The translations under genes were made by a program, and so were the position numbers. This document shows, one piece after another, positions 8,086-17,024 of a stretch of DNA of 64,000 nt. Numbering within the stretch: the stretch's first letter is position 1; each line of letters begins with the position of its first letter. The notes beneath the pieces are model-generated. The model saw nothing but the letters and a program-made list of their open reading frames with translations, made no database searches and had not been told where the DNA came from. This stretch comes from Mucilaginibacter terrenus (lineage in GTDB: Bacteria; Bacteroidota; Bacteroidia; Sphingobacteriales; Sphingobacteriaceae). The stretch lies in the NCBI RefSeq assembly GCF_003432065.1, contig NZ_QWDE01000007.1, forward strand, positions 1-64,000. Reading direction: 5' to 3'.

Positions 8086-8550
8086 TTATTTGAGTTCCAG
8101 ATAGCTCACATCATTGAGTATAGCCGCAAAGCCGTTGTGTAATCCGCGTTTATGCGCGTCTACCCGGCATTTGATGGTCATCAAATGGTTATTTACTGAA
8201 GCGTAATGCCCTTCCTCATTATCAAAAAAGCCAGTATGGGTGCCTTTTTGTACCAGCGGGCAATCAGGCGTAAAATTGATCCATAATTCCTGCTGTTCTG
8301 TAGCACTATCAGTATTGTCTGCCTGCAATGCCGATACATGTCTATCGCCAATAAAGCGGCCGAAGATCTGGATATATTGCCCGTCGTACGCTATTGGGTT
8401 ACGAAGAAGGTCGGCAAATTTTACCTTCCTGAATTCAGCTTCTTCGTTACAATCGCTTGTATATACTTTAGTGGTATGCGAGCAGCTGGTGCAAAGCAAT
8501 AATAATGCTGTGAGCAGGGATATAAATGAGCTGTTTTTGCGCTGATACAT
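8086..8550 (-). CDS. Hypothetical lipoprotein
   Basis: A 154-residue predicted lipoprotein: hydrophobic signal SLLTALLLLCTS with a lipobox ending at Cys23. The mature part contains VKFADLLRNPIAYDGQYIQIFGRF and MTIKCRVDAHKRG, reminiscent of the small beta-barrel proteins in which a region is described as 'the paths of first application', but I cannot assign a family. Probably periplasmic or outer-membrane anchored. It lies downstream of the GH5 gene on the opposite side of a short gap and may be independent of it. Confidence 0.7.
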   Translation of the reverse strand: MYQRKNSSFISLLTALLLLCTSCSHTTKVYTSDCNEEAEFRKVKFADLLRNPIAYDGQYIQIFGRFIGDRHVSALQADNTDSATEQQELWINFTPDCPLVQKGTHTGFFDNEEGHYASVNNHLMTIKCRVDAHKRGLHNGFAAILNDVSYLELK

Positions 8551-8585
8551 ACATTTACAAGATATACATATATTGTTTTTAGATG

Positions 8586-9566
8586 CTATTTATTAAGCAA
8601 TCTCAATCTATCGCGAATATATGCGCCGGCATTGGTGAGCTGCTCTTCTTTCCAGCCACCGTTAACGGGTGCGCCGGGTTCTAGTATAGCAGTTGTTTCA
8701 TCCTTATCTGTTAAGTTCCAGTTTACCCAGCTTAGCTTATTGGCTTCCAGCCAGTCTGCCCAAACCTTAGTTTTACTTCTGCTGAACTGGCCGTTGCCGG
8801 TCGCTTCGCCAACACCCCATTCGGTAACTAATAAGGGCAGTTTCATTTTAAGCGCCTTGTTGGCCTTGTCGCGTAACGGCTGCTGGTGGTTCTTGTCTGA
8901 AGCGTAAAAATGGAAGGAATAAGCAATATTGTTAAAGCCAGTTACCGGGTCTGCTGCTGCAATATCCACATCCTGGTCCCAATGCGGGCTGCCGACAATA
9001 ATGAGGTTCTTTTTGTCGTATTTTCTTATTTCAGGAATTATTTGCAAGGCATAATTCTTAACAGTATCCCAACCGATACGCTCTGGTTCGTTCCATATCT
9101 CATAGATCACATTTGGGATACCTGCATACTTCCTGGCCATTTCCGCAAAAAAGGCTTTAGATTGAGGAATATGCAAGTGACTATTATGATCGTGCCAGTC
9201 AATCAGCACGTATATGCCACGTTTAATTGCCTCATCAATTACTGCCACCATCATTTTCTTCTGGCGGTCGGGCTCCTGAAGGTAGCCATGTGCCGGTTGT
9301 ACACCCATTGCTGCCCTCAGGATGGATATTTTAAAATCTTTTGCCAACCAGTTAACCACCTCGGGGTTGTAGTATTTTTCCCCTTGCCAAAGGCTCCACG
9401 ACATGCTTACACCGCGTAGTTGTGGTGGCAGGCCATTCTTATTAACTATAATGCCGTTTTTAACGGAGAGCGCCCCATGTAAAGCCACTGGCGAACCCGC
9501 AGGCTGCGCCAAAGATGAAGCAAGCGTAATAAAGTAGCAGACTAAAAATAAAGCACGTTTTTTCAT
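8586..9566 (-). CDS. Glycoside hydrolase family 5 (endoglucanase-like)
   Basis: A 326-residue secreted (beta/alpha)8 hydrolase with signal peptide MKKRALFLVCYFITLASSLA. The acid/base is Glu160 in Y-E-I-W-N-E-P and the nucleophile Glu249 in L-L-V-T-E-W-G; conserved supporting residues are seen in RAAMG (84-88), DWHDH (123-127) and SFHFYA (217-222). The closest known members of this type cut beta-1,4-glucan. There is no carbohydrate-binding module and no sorting domain, so it should act in the periplasm or outer membrane space. It is monocistronic here. Confidence 0.92.
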   Translation of the reverse strand: MKKRALFLVCYFITLASSLAQPAGSPVALHGALSVKNGIIVNKNGLPPQLRGVSMSWSLWQGEKYYNPEVVNWLAKDFKISILRAAMGVQPAHGYLQEPDRQKKMMVAVIDEAIKRGIYVLIDWHDHNSHLHIPQSKAFFAEMARKYAGIPNVIYEIWNEPERIGWDTVKNYALQIIPEIRKYDKKNLIIVGSPHWDQDVDIAAADPVTGFNNIAYSFHFYASDKNHQQPLRDKANKALKMKLPLLVTEWGVGEATGNGQFSRSKTKVWADWLEANKLSWVNWNLTDKDETTAILEPGAPVNGGWKEEQLTNAGAYIRDRLRLLNK

Positions 9567-9713
9567 GGTCAGCCCAATTTAGCGTATCCGTAGTAAACTG
9601 CGTTGATATTGTATTAAATGTACAAGAGATTGGTAAAATGTGAACAGCGCGCCACCCTTCAAGGCGTTAAGCAACATTAACGTTATAGTACAATTATGTT
9701 AATGCAGTTTCGC

Positions 9714-9721
9714 TAATTTTG
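9714..9721 (+). promoter_or_regulatory. Predicted -7 element
   Basis: TAATTTTG fits TAnnTTTG and ends 11 bases before the phosphodiesterase start codon, implying a very short leader. A convincing -33 element is not seen. Confidence 0.4.
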
Positions 9722-9732
9722 GAGCTACACTT

Positions 9733-11022
9733 ATGTACATGAAAAGACTCAGCTTTTTATTCGCGTTTATCTGCCTTTACAGCATTGCATTTAGCCAGTC
9801 TATTGCCGTTGTAGACACCGTTCAAAAGATCATTCCGGGGCGTAAGAACAGTCCAGCTCAGCAAAAGAAACCTTACGTTATCCTGATCTCTGCCGATGGC
9901 TTCCGTTGGGATTATACAGACAAACACAATGCAGTAAACCTAAAACGTTTCCGTGCAGAAGGCGTGCAGGCAGCATCTATGATTCCGTCGTATCCCTCGG
10001 TAACATTTCCCAACCACTACGCCATGGTAAGCGGCTTATACCCATCTCATTCTGGCTTAGTGAACAATGTTTTTTACGACCGAGACCGTAACGATAGTTA
10101 CAGCATGAGCAATAAGGTAAAGGTTGCTGATGGTAGCTGGTACGGCGGTACGCCGCTCTGGGTGCTGGCCGAGCAGCAAAAAATGTTGTCTGCAAGTTTT
10201 TACTGGGTAGCGTCAGAATCAGCCATAAAAAATACGCGCCCTACTTACTATTACACTTACAACGAGAAAATAGACATAAACAACCGTATACAGGCTGTGG
10301 TGAACTGGCTCAAACTCCCGCCTGCAGAACGCCCGCATTTTATAACTTTTTACTTCCCGCAGGTAGATCATGCCGCACACCTGAAGGGTCCAGATGATCC
10401 CGAAACAGCGCACGAGGTGCATTTTGTAGATTCAGCAGTGAACGAGTTATACAAGGCGGTAAAAACAACAGGGCTGGATGTGAACTTTGTTTTTGTTGCC
10501 GACCATGGCATGACCAAAGTGGACAATCAGAACCCCATAGGTATACCAGCCGCAATAGATACCGCAAAGTTTAAGGTATCCGGCGATGGTATTTTGGTAG
10601 AGCTTTATGCTAAAGATAAGACAGCCATAAAAAGTACTTTTGATGAACTTACCAAAGAAGCAAAGGACTATAAGGTTTACCTCAAGACCAACATGCCTGC
10701 AAAGTTTCACTATGGTGCAAAGGACGACTGGCACAACCGCATAGGCGATATTCTGCTGATACCTAACTGGCCAAAAGTGTTTAACCTTTATAATAAGAAA
10801 ACTATTAACCCGGGTTGGCACGGCTACGACCCTACGGTTGTTAAAGATATGCATGCTACCTTTTACGCATGGGGCCCTGCATTTAAAAAGCACCTTAAGA
10901 TACAACCCTTTGCCAATGTTGATGTTTACAACATGATAAGCCGTATACTTGGCCTTAAAATAACCGGGAAGGTTGATGGTACCGGTGCACTAGCAAACAA
11001 AATATTGATTAAAAAGAGATGA
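9733..11022 (+). CDS. Alkaline phosphatase family protein, ectonucleotide pyrophosphatase/phosphodiesterase-like
   Basis: A 429-residue exported enzyme (signal KRLSFLFAFICLYSIAFS). It shows the type I phosphodiesterase/NPP core: metal Asp in ISADGFRWDY, nucleophile Thr in S-V-T-F-P-N-H-Y, the YPSHSGLVNNVFYD segment, YFPQVDHAAH, VADHGMTK and W-H-G-Y-D. NPP enzymes hydrolyse nucleotide pyrophosphate or phosphodiester bonds and can serve phosphate scavenging. The second ATG at 9739 is an alternative start. The stop overlaps the start of the next gene by 4 bases (ATGA), so the three genes to 12034 are probably one operon. Confidence 0.9.
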   Translation: MYMKRLSFLFAFICLYSIAFSQSIAVVDTVQKIIPGRKNSPAQQKKPYVILISADGFRWDYTDKHNAVNLKRFRAEGVQAASMIPSYPSVTFPNHYAMVSGLYPSHSGLVNNVFYDRDRNDSYSMSNKVKVADGSWYGGTPLWVLAEQQKMLSASFYWVASESAIKNTRPTYYYTYNEKIDINNRIQAVVNWLKLPPAERPHFITFYFPQVDHAAHLKGPDDPETAHEVHFVDSAVNELYKAVKTTGLDVNFVFVADHGMTKVDNQNPIGIPAAIDTAKFKVSGDGILVELYAKDKTAIKSTFDELTKEAKDYKVYLKTNMPAKFHYGAKDDWHNRIGDILLIPNWPKVFNLYNKKTINPGWHGYDPTVVKDMHATFYAWGPAFKKHLKIQPFANVDVYNMISRILGLKITGKVDGTGALANKILIKKR

Positions 11023-11521
11023 AGCTGAAATTTAGCATATTGTTGCTGCTGCTATTGCCGGCAACGCTTTACGCGCAAGACACAACGGTAGTAAAAAAGC
11101 AAGCTGCAGTTGTAGCTAAAGCTGTGCTTGATGGCAACTATGGCACCGTAATAGACTATATGTACCCTAAAGTTGTACAAATGAGCGGCGGCAAAGCCAA
11201 GTTGCTGCAAATGATGACCAAAGGTATGAGCCAGATGAAAGCGCAGGGCGTAAGCTTTAGCGATGCAAGCGTAGGGTCTCCCGGTAAATTCTACAAAGCA
11301 GGTACGGAGATACATTGCCTCGTGCCTGAGTACATCACCATGAAGGCAGGTGCAAGTACTATTCGCACTAAAAGCAACTTATTGGCTATCACTAAAATCA
11401 CGGCAAAACCTGGACCTTTCTTGACCTCAACAAGAACACTATAGCTGCTATCCCTAAAATTTTTCCTCAATTTAATAACGACCTTAAAATACCTGAGCCT
11501 ACACAGCCGTTTGTGCAGTAG
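11019..11521 (+). pseudogene. Secreted hypothetical protein, frameshifted paralogue of the next gene
   Basis: Read from the ATG at 11019 the frame runs 141 residues and stops at 11444. The tail after residue 126 (KITAKPGPFLTSTRTL) does not match its paralogue. Shifting by -1 at the A4 run 11394-11397 restores N-H-G-K-T-W-T-F-L-D and continues to a stop at 11519-11521, giving about 167 residues, the same length as the neighbour (169). So one A appears to be missing in a homopolymer: a recent mutation or a sequencing error. The protein has a signal peptide (FSILLLLLLPATLYA) and unknown function. Confidence 0.8.
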
Positions 11522-11524
11522 AAT

Positions 11525-12034
11525 ATGAGGTTCTTTCTACAAATACTTCTGCTTTCATTCCTGCCGGCATGGGGTTTAGCACAGGACAATCCGCTTGTAA
11601 AGCAACAGGCCGACCTGTTTGCTCAAGCCACTTTTGAAGGAGATTACCAAACGGTAATCAGGTACACATATCCCCGTTTAGTTGCACTATCCGGAGGGGA
11701 GGAGAAGATGCATCAGCTTATTACCGACCGGATAGAGACGCTGAAAAAGCAAGGTGCGCTTAGTTTTGAAGGGTCGGTAGGGATGCCGGGTAAGTTTTAC
11801 CAGGCGGGTGATGAACTGCACTGCCTGCTGCCCGAAGAGCTTGTTATGACCACTTCAGCAGGAAAATATACCGGCCGTACATGGCTACTGGGCATCAGCG
11901 GTAACGACGGCAAATCGTGGACGTTTATGGATGTTGGCGCTATGCCTCATAATGTACTGCTAAAGCTCCTGCCAAGCTATAACAATGCGCTTGTTATTCC
12001 TCCGCCTGTAAAAATGGAATTTTCTGCTAATTAG
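11525..12034 (+). CDS. Secreted hypothetical protein, tandem paralogue
   Basis: A 169-residue exported protein with signal peptide RFFLQILLLSFLPAWGLA. It is clearly paralogous to the preceding frameshifted gene: both share the pattern VKQQA, then ATFEGDYQTVIRYTYP, S-G-G, a helix ending in K-K-Q-G, S-V-G-x-P-G-K-F-Y-x-A-G, H-C-L-x-P-E and G-K-x-W-T-F. No catalytic motif is visible; the fold may be a small cone-shaped alpha/beta domain of the NTF2 type (inference). It starts 3 bases after the restored stop of its paralogue. Confidence 0.8.
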   Translation: MRFFLQILLLSFLPAWGLAQDNPLVKQQADLFAQATFEGDYQTVIRYTYPRLVALSGGEEKMHQLITDRIETLKKQGALSFEGSVGMPGKFYQAGDELHCLLPEELVMTTSAGKYTGRTWLLGISGNDGKSWTFMDVGAMPHNVLLKLLPSYNNALVIPPPVKMEFSAN

Positions 12035-12098
12035 CATTCGCATCTGCTATATAATTCAATCTTTTCTTAAATTGGAGTGGATTTACTCTCCTCATTCT

Positions 12099-13721
12099 AT
12101 GCAACGAAGAAATTTTCTAAAAACCGGATCATTGGCTGGTCTCACCTTGGGTACACTGGTAACCGCATCATGCACAAGTACTGTTAAAGACTCGAAAGAA
12201 CAGGGTGGAACAGGTGCTGCAACCACGGATGATTTTGAGCTGAACGAAGCAACCATCGATGATCTTCAGCATAAAATGCAGAGCGGCAGTCATACATCAC
12301 GATCTATAACGGAGTTGTACCTAAAACGGATTGAGGCTATAGATAAAAGCGGGCCAAAGCTGAACGCAGTAATTGAAGTCAACAAAAATGCATTAGACAT
12401 GGCCGATGCTATGGACAAAGAACGTAAAAACGGGAAAGTGCGCGGGCCATTACATGGCATACCCGTGCTGATTAAAGACAATATTGATACCGGCGATAAT
12501 ATGCACACCACTGCAGGTTCGCTTGCACTGGGCGATCATTTTGCTAAGCAGGATGCTTTTGTTGTGCATAAATTAAGAGAGGCAGGTGCGGTTTTGCTTG
12601 GAAAGACCAACCTGAGCGAATGGGCAAACTTCCGGTCTACACATTCTACCAGCGGCTGGAGCAGCCGTGGGCTGCAAACTAAGAACCCGTATGTGCTGGA
12701 CCGTAACCCAAGCGGATCAAGCGCTGGTTCGGGTGCTGCCGCTGCTGCAAACTTGTGCGCGGTTGCAGTAGGTACCGAAACCGATGGATCTGTGGTATCA
12801 CCGTCCTCAGTAAACGGGCTGGTAGGTATAAAGCCTACAGTTGGCCTGCTTAGCCGTACCGGTATTATTCCTATATCAATAACGCAAGATACCGCGGGAC
12901 CTATGACCCGTACCGTAAAGGATGCCGCTATTTTGCTGGGGATAATGGCAGGAGCTGACCCCAACGACAGCTATACTTTAAAGAGCAAGCCAGAGAAGGA
13001 TTACACAAAATATTTAGATGTAAACGGGTTAAAGGGAAAACGAATAGGCGTTGAGAAAATAAAGCATCCTGCAAACCCAGGGTTAGAATTGTTGCTTAAC
13101 GAAGCAATAGCTACGTTGAAAAAGTTAGGTGCAGAGGTGGTAGAAGTAGAGCTTTACGAAAAGCTTAAAGCGGCAGATGGTGCCGAGTTCCAGGTGCTGC
13201 TTTATGAATTCAAAGACGGATTAAACAAATATCTTTCTACGGCAGGTGCTTCGGTTAAAAACCTTGCTGATGTAATAGCTTACAATAATACCAACAAAGG
13301 TAAAGCGATGCCATTTTTCCAACAGGAAACACTGGAGATGGCTCAGGCTAAGGGCGATCTCAGCAGCAAAGAATACATAGATGCGCTTAAGAAATCAACT
13401 GTTGTAAGCCGTAATGCGATAGATAGTATTTTAGCTGACAATAAGCTGGATGCTATATGTGGGGCTACCAATGGCTTTGCAGTATGTATTGACCTAGTGA
13501 ACGGCGACTATGATAACGGGTTCTCCTTTTCTACTCCGGCAGCCATGGCAGGTTATCCGCATATAACGGTGCCGATGGGTGCCTGGCATGATCTGCCAAT
13601 GGGCCTGTCGTTCTTCAGCACTGCATGGAAAGAGGGGGAACTAATCTCAATGGCATACGCGTATGAGCAGGCGTCTAAAAAAAGAAGGAAACCTGAATTT
13701 AAAACAGGGCTATTTAACTAA
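12099..13721 (+). CDS. Amidase (amidase signature family), Tat-exported lipoprotein
   Basis: A 540-residue amidase. The start at 12099 gives MQRRNFLKTGSLAG, a twin-arginine signal, followed by a lipobox ending at Cys (VTASC), so it is probably exported folded and lipidated. The Ser-cisSer-Lys triad is visible: Lys in IPVLIKDNIDT, the cis-Ser in GSSAGSGAAAA and the nucleophile Ser in GTETDGSVVSP. Substrate is unknown; related exported enzymes act on peptide or amide nutrients. A longer reading from 12072 would spoil the Tat signal, so I reject it. Confidence 0.92.
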   Translation: MQRRNFLKTGSLAGLTLGTLVTASCTSTVKDSKEQGGTGAATTDDFELNEATIDDLQHKMQSGSHTSRSITELYLKRIEAIDKSGPKLNAVIEVNKNALDMADAMDKERKNGKVRGPLHGIPVLIKDNIDTGDNMHTTAGSLALGDHFAKQDAFVVHKLREAGAVLLGKTNLSEWANFRSTHSTSGWSSRGLQTKNPYVLDRNPSGSSAGSGAAAAANLCAVAVGTETDGSVVSPSSVNGLVGIKPTVGLLSRTGIIPISITQDTAGPMTRTVKDAAILLGIMAGADPNDSYTLKSKPEKDYTKYLDVNGLKGKRIGVEKIKHPANPGLELLLNEAIATLKKLGAEVVEVELYEKLKAADGAEFQVLLYEFKDGLNKYLSTAGASVKNLADVIAYNNTNKGKAMPFFQQETLEMAQAKGDLSSKEYIDALKKSTVVSRNAIDSILADNKLDAICGATNGFAVCIDLVNGDYDNGFSFSTPAAMAGYPHITVPMGAWHDLPMGLSFFSTAWKEGELISMAYAYEQASKKRRKPEFKTGLFN

Positions 13722-13779
13722 ACTTATTTTAAGAGGTTAACACGGTCATTACTAAAACAACTATTAACCATATTCGATA

Positions 13780-14178
13780 ATGCCGCAGCCGCTACCAAAA
13801 AAGATATTTGCACGCCAGCATGAAATAACGCAGGAGTATTTAAAAGCTATTGACAAGCATCTTGATGATGTGCTGAATGAGCGGGTTACAGACATGTTCG
13901 AGATAAGGGACTTTGCGGAACTGCTGCACATCCATCCAACACATCTTAGTAATACCATAAAGCTGGCTACCGGCAAGCATCCATGCTTTTTTATTGAGGA
14001 GCGCATAATGGAAATTGCCCGCGAAATGCTCCGTAATCATACCCCAATAAAAGAAGTAGCATATAAACTTACGTTTGATCCTTCAAACTTTACCAAATTC
14101 TTTAAGCGTTTCTCGGGCATCACACCTAAGCAATACCGCGAGCAAGTGCTGGAGGCGGAAGTCACCGAGGCGATGTAA
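13780..14178 (+). CDS. AraC-family HTH transcriptional regulator, DNA-binding domain only
   Basis: A 132-residue protein consisting essentially of the AraC double helix-turn-helix (residues about 20-125). Helix signatures: DFAELLHIHPTHLSNTIKLATG and the hallmark VAYKLTFDPSNFTKFFKRFSGITPKQYR. It lacks an effector-binding domain, so it may be regulated by its own level or by a partner. The next gene, an SDR oxidoreductase 143 bases downstream in the same direction, has a direct-repeat site typical of AraC binding in its promoter, which suggests it is the target. Confidence 0.88.
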   Translation: MPQPLPKKIFARQHEITQEYLKAIDKHLDDVLNERVTDMFEIRDFAELLHIHPTHLSNTIKLATGKHPCFFIEERIMEIAREMLRNHTPIKEVAYKLTFDPSNFTKFFKRFSGITPKQYREQVLEAEVTEAM

Positions 14179-14240
14179 ACTTTAGCTTTACTGGTTTTCA
14201 TTACGCGCATCACATCCCTACGGCAACAATACTGAAACTG

Positions 14241-14271
14241 TCACCATTTTATCGGAACTTATCACCATTTT
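14241..14271 (+). promoter_or_regulatory. Candidate AraC-type operator (direct repeat)
   Basis: The 10-mer TCACCATTTT occurs at 14241-14250 and again at 14262-14271, a 21-bp period (two helical turns) that fits the two HTH motifs of AraC-type proteins. It lies 50 bases before the SDR start codon; CACCTTTG at 14290-14297 is a near match to the -7 element. Confidence 0.6.
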
Positions 14272-14321
14272 TTTGGCTTTAGTTTGTTGCACCTTTGTAT
14301 CAACATCTAAAAATTAAAAAA

Positions 14322-15083
14322 ATGACTACAACAAAAATTGCATTGATAACAGGCGGCAGCAGGGGCCTTGGTAAAAACGCTGCATTGCACTTGGCAGCTA
14401 AAGGCATCGACGTAATACTTACTTACCGCAGCAAGCAGGAAGAAGCAGAAGAAGTAGTAAACCAGGTATCTGCAAACGGGCAGACAGCGGCAGCGCTTCA
14501 ACTGGATACATCAAAGGTAGCAACCTTCGCCGATTTTAAAGAGCGGCTGACTGCGGCGCTTAAGGAGAAATGGGGCAGAGATACGTTCGACTTTCTGGTT
14601 AATAATGCAGGTATAGACGCAGCATCACCTTTTGCAAAAACAACCGAAGAGGATTTCGATAACTTGTTTAATGTACACTTCAAAGGCGTTTACTTCTTAA
14701 CCCAAACGTTGGTTGACACCATAGCCGATGGTGGGCGTATAATAAATATTTCTACAGGCCTTACCCGTTTTGCAACACCGGGCTACGCAGCTTATGCTTC
14801 TATGAAGGGCGCCATTGAAGTATTTACCAAGTACCTGGCAAAAGAACTGGGCAGCCGCGGTATTGCAGCCAACCTGGTAGCACCGGGCATTGTAGAAACT
14901 GACTTTACCAAGGAGGCGTTTGGAAGTCACCCTGGTATGCACGATTTTATATCGTCAATCACCTCGTTGGGCCGCCCGGGTCAGCCAGATGATATTGGCC
15001 CTGTAATAGCATTCCTGTGCACCGAGGATGCGCGCTGGATTAATGCCCAGCGTATAGAAGCATCGGGTGGTATGTTCTTGTAA
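14322..15083 (+). CDS. SDR-family NAD(P)-dependent oxidoreductase
   Basis: A 253-residue classical short-chain dehydrogenase/reductase. Cofactor motif T-G-G-S-R-G-L-G at residues 11-18, N-N-A-G around 95-98, catalytic Ser in INISTG, and Y-x-x-x-K as Y-A-S-M-K. The Arg after TGGS suggests preference for NADPH (inference). The start at 14322 follows an A-rich leader; the upstream in-frame ATG at 14295 would overlap the -7 element. Probably under control of the AraC-type regulator just upstream. Confidence 0.92.
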   Translation: MTTTKIALITGGSRGLGKNAALHLAAKGIDVILTYRSKQEEAEEVVNQVSANGQTAAALQLDTSKVATFADFKERLTAALKEKWGRDTFDFLVNNAGIDAASPFAKTTEEDFDNLFNVHFKGVYFLTQTLVDTIADGGRIINISTGLTRFATPGYAAYASMKGAIEVFTKYLAKELGSRGIAANLVAPGIVETDFTKEAFGSHPGMHDFISSITSLGRPGQPDDIGPVIAFLCTEDARWINAQRIEASGGMFL

Positions 15084-15118
15084 CTAAATGCAGTAATATC
15101 TAAATGCGTGAATGTTTA

Positions 15119-15126
15119 TACGTTTG
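15119..15126 (+). promoter_or_regulatory. Predicted -7 element
   Basis: TACGTTTG matches TAnnTTTG and lies 41 bases before the ATG at 15168. This supports 15168 rather than the in-frame ATG at 15108 as the start of the DUF6090-type gene. Confidence 0.5.
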
Positions 15127-15167
15127 CGCATTTTTATTGCAGACTATTGTTATTTTTAGCTCAGTTT

Positions 15168-15881
15168 ATGGCAGAGCACGAAATAACAAAACACACCAAA
15201 AAGATAATAACGGTTGCACGTGGGCATGATGATATTAAACACAAAATTAAAGACATCCTGCTGGAGATAGCAATTATTGTTTTTGCAATAACGCTTTCTT
15301 TAATAGTGGAACGCTGGCGTGAAAACAGCGCTGAAAAAACACTGGAGCATAATTTTCTTTCTAATCTCGTAACTGATCTGAAAGAAGATCAAAAGCAACT
15401 TGAGGAAGATTCTGCCTCTTACGTAAACATGAAAAAGGCCTTCTCCTACTACCGCGCTGCTTATAGCGGCAAACAACTTAACCCTGACACAGCTTCGCGC
15501 ATGATTGACTATATGTATAATGTTGTAGGGTTTGTTCCATCAAGCGGGCGATTTGAGGCACTTAAAGCGTCAGGCAAATTGGATGTTATCGAGGATAAAG
15601 ACCTACAAGTAGAAATTGTGAACCTTTATCAGCAAATTATTCCAAGCCTCGTTGCGTCAACTAATCTGTTTGGTGATTTTAAAGCAAAGTTGGCGGATCA
15701 TGTTGATCATAATCTTGTTATCAAAAACGGTAAGACCAACATCCAGCAGCTGATGGAAATGCCGCTTACCTATAATTTCCTTAATAGGGATGGTTATATA
15801 AATGCGATTATTTATAAGTATCACATCACTCTCGACAGCACCCGAAAGATAATTCGTAAAATAGAAGAAGAGGAAAAGTAA
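15168..15881 (+). CDS. DUF6090-like membrane-anchored protein
   Basis: A 237-residue protein with one transmembrane segment near the N-terminus (ILLEIAIIVFAITLSLIVERW, residues about 28-48) and a largely helical remainder, with ASGRFEALKASGKLDVIEDKDLQ as the recognisable family core. Function is unknown. The pattern of a short cytosolic tail, one membrane helix and an external coiled region suggests an inner-membrane protein facing the periplasm. It overlaps the next start in TAATG and is probably co-transcribed with the DUF72 gene. Confidence 0.75.
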   Translation: MAEHEITKHTKKIITVARGHDDIKHKIKDILLEIAIIVFAITLSLIVERWRENSAEKTLEHNFLSNLVTDLKEDQKQLEEDSASYVNMKKAFSYYRAAYSGKQLNPDTASRMIDYMYNVVGFVPSSGRFEALKASGKLDVIEDKDLQVEIVNLYQQIIPSLVASTNLFGDFKAKLADHVDHNLVIKNGKTNIQQLMEMPLTYNFLNRDGYINAIIYKYHITLDSTRKIIRKIEEEEK

Positions 15882-16798
15882 TGGAATTTGGCCGTGTTAC
15901 AGACGATGAACTAAAGTTGGTAGATTTTACGCTGCTACCTGACCCGCAATTTACAACAGATACTTTGCAACAGGCTGGTACTGTCGAGCCCTTACAGGTG
16001 CGTGCCGGTTGTGCCAAATGGGGCCGTAAGGAGTGGGTAGGGAAAATATACCCACCCAAAACTAAAGACGCGAACTTTTTAGATGAGTACGTTAAACATT
16101 TTAACTGTATAGAGCTAAATGCCACATTTTACAATGTTTATCCTGCTGAAACGATAACCAAGTGGAAACAGAAGGCAGATACTAACCCAGACTTTCGTTT
16201 CTGTCCAAAGTTCTCCCAAAGCATCAGCCATATACGTCGTTTAAAAAACGCGGAAGAAATTACCACCGCCTACTATGAAGGCATAATGGCCTTTGGTGAT
16301 AAATTAGGGCCTTTGTTTTTGCAGTTAAGCGACAACTATACGCCGAAGAGCTTACCAGAACTTACTGCCTACCTGGAGCGACTACCGACAGATATACCAG
16401 TGTTTGTAGAGTTAAGGCACAAAGACTGGTTTGCTGTTGATGCCAACAAAGAGGCGGTTTTTAGCTTATTTAGAAGACTGAACATTGGTGCGGTTATAAC
16501 AGACGCGTCTGGTCGGCGTGATTGTGTGCACATGATGCTGCCTACACCTCATGCTTTTATACGATTTGTAGGAAACAGCCTTGATCCAACAGATTACGCA
16601 AGATGTGATGATTGGGTAGAAAGGATAATACAGTGGAAGGAGCAAGGCCTGCAGTCTGTGTGGTTCTTTATGCATCAGCACGATGAAAGGTACAGTCCTG
16701 AGTTGTGCGACTATGTAGTAGATAAACTAAATCAGCGATTAGGCTTGAGTTTGCCGCGGCCGCAGTTCATTAGCCGGGATAAGGGCCTGTTTGAGTAG
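15881..16798 (+). CDS. DUF72 domain protein
   Basis: A 305-residue TIM-barrel-like protein of the DUF72 family. Characteristic pieces: V-R-A-G-C-A-K-W near residue 41, N-C-I-E-L-N-A-T-F-Y, FRFCPKFSQSISHIRRL, L-G-P-L-F-L-Q-L-S and V-F-V-E-L-R-H-K-D-W-F. No enzymatic activity is established for the family. It overlaps the upstream stop by one base and is convergent with the PspC gene, 3 bases away. Confidence 0.88.
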   Translation: MEFGRVTDDELKLVDFTLLPDPQFTTDTLQQAGTVEPLQVRAGCAKWGRKEWVGKIYPPKTKDANFLDEYVKHFNCIELNATFYNVYPAETITKWKQKADTNPDFRFCPKFSQSISHIRRLKNAEEITTAYYEGIMAFGDKLGPLFLQLSDNYTPKSLPELTAYLERLPTDIPVFVELRHKDWFAVDANKEAVFSLFRRLNIGAVITDASGRRDCVHMMLPTPHAFIRFVGNSLDPTDYARCDDWVERIIQWKEQGLQSVWFFMHQHDERYSPELCDYVVDKLNQRLGLSLPRPQFISRDKGLFE

Positions 16799-16801
16799 CA
16801 A

Positions 16802-17023
16802 CTACCAGTCTAAAGCACGCTTTCTTTTGCGCTTTACATAGTTGCGAATATCCAGAACGATGCCGGCAAAGAAATAAAACATAAGTGGAAAACCTACTGC
16901 CAAAAAAGACGAGTAAATAAAAAACAACCTGATCTTAGCAATGGAAACGTTAAAACGCTCGCCCAGGTAAGTGCATACTCCAAAAGAGTAACGCTCAAAA
17001 AAGGTGATAATCCGTTGTAACAT
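16802..17023 (-). CDS. PspC-domain membrane protein
   Basis: A 73-residue protein with the PspC pattern: R-Y-S-F-G-V-C-T-Y-L-G-E-R-F-N-V, then a hydrophobic helix RLFFIYSSFLAVGFPLMFYFFAG (split by Gly-Phe-Pro) and a basic tail RNYVKRKRKR. PspC proteins take part in envelope stress sensing in Proteobacteria; in Bacteroidota they usually occur as stand-alone small proteins. The start codon follows the DUF2851 stop by a single base (TGATATG), so translation is probably coupled. Confidence 0.82.
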   Translation of the reverse strand: MLQRIITFFERYSFGVCTYLGERFNVSIAKIRLFFIYSSFLAVGFPLMFYFFAGIVLDIRNYVKRKRKRALDW

Positions 17024-17024
17024 A

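Noticed and set aside
8910..9419. 169-codon frame on the + strand inside the GH5 gene
   Set aside because: Antisense shadow; the GH5 frame has catalytic motifs and a signal peptide.
9567..9732. Intergenic stretch possibly containing an RNA gene
   Set aside because: No tRNA cloverleaf, hairpin or other RNA signature visible; only a -7 element.
12536..12964. 142-codon antisense frame in the amidase gene
   Set aside because: Overlaps the conserved Ser-Ser-Lys region of the amidase; composition is that of a shadow frame.
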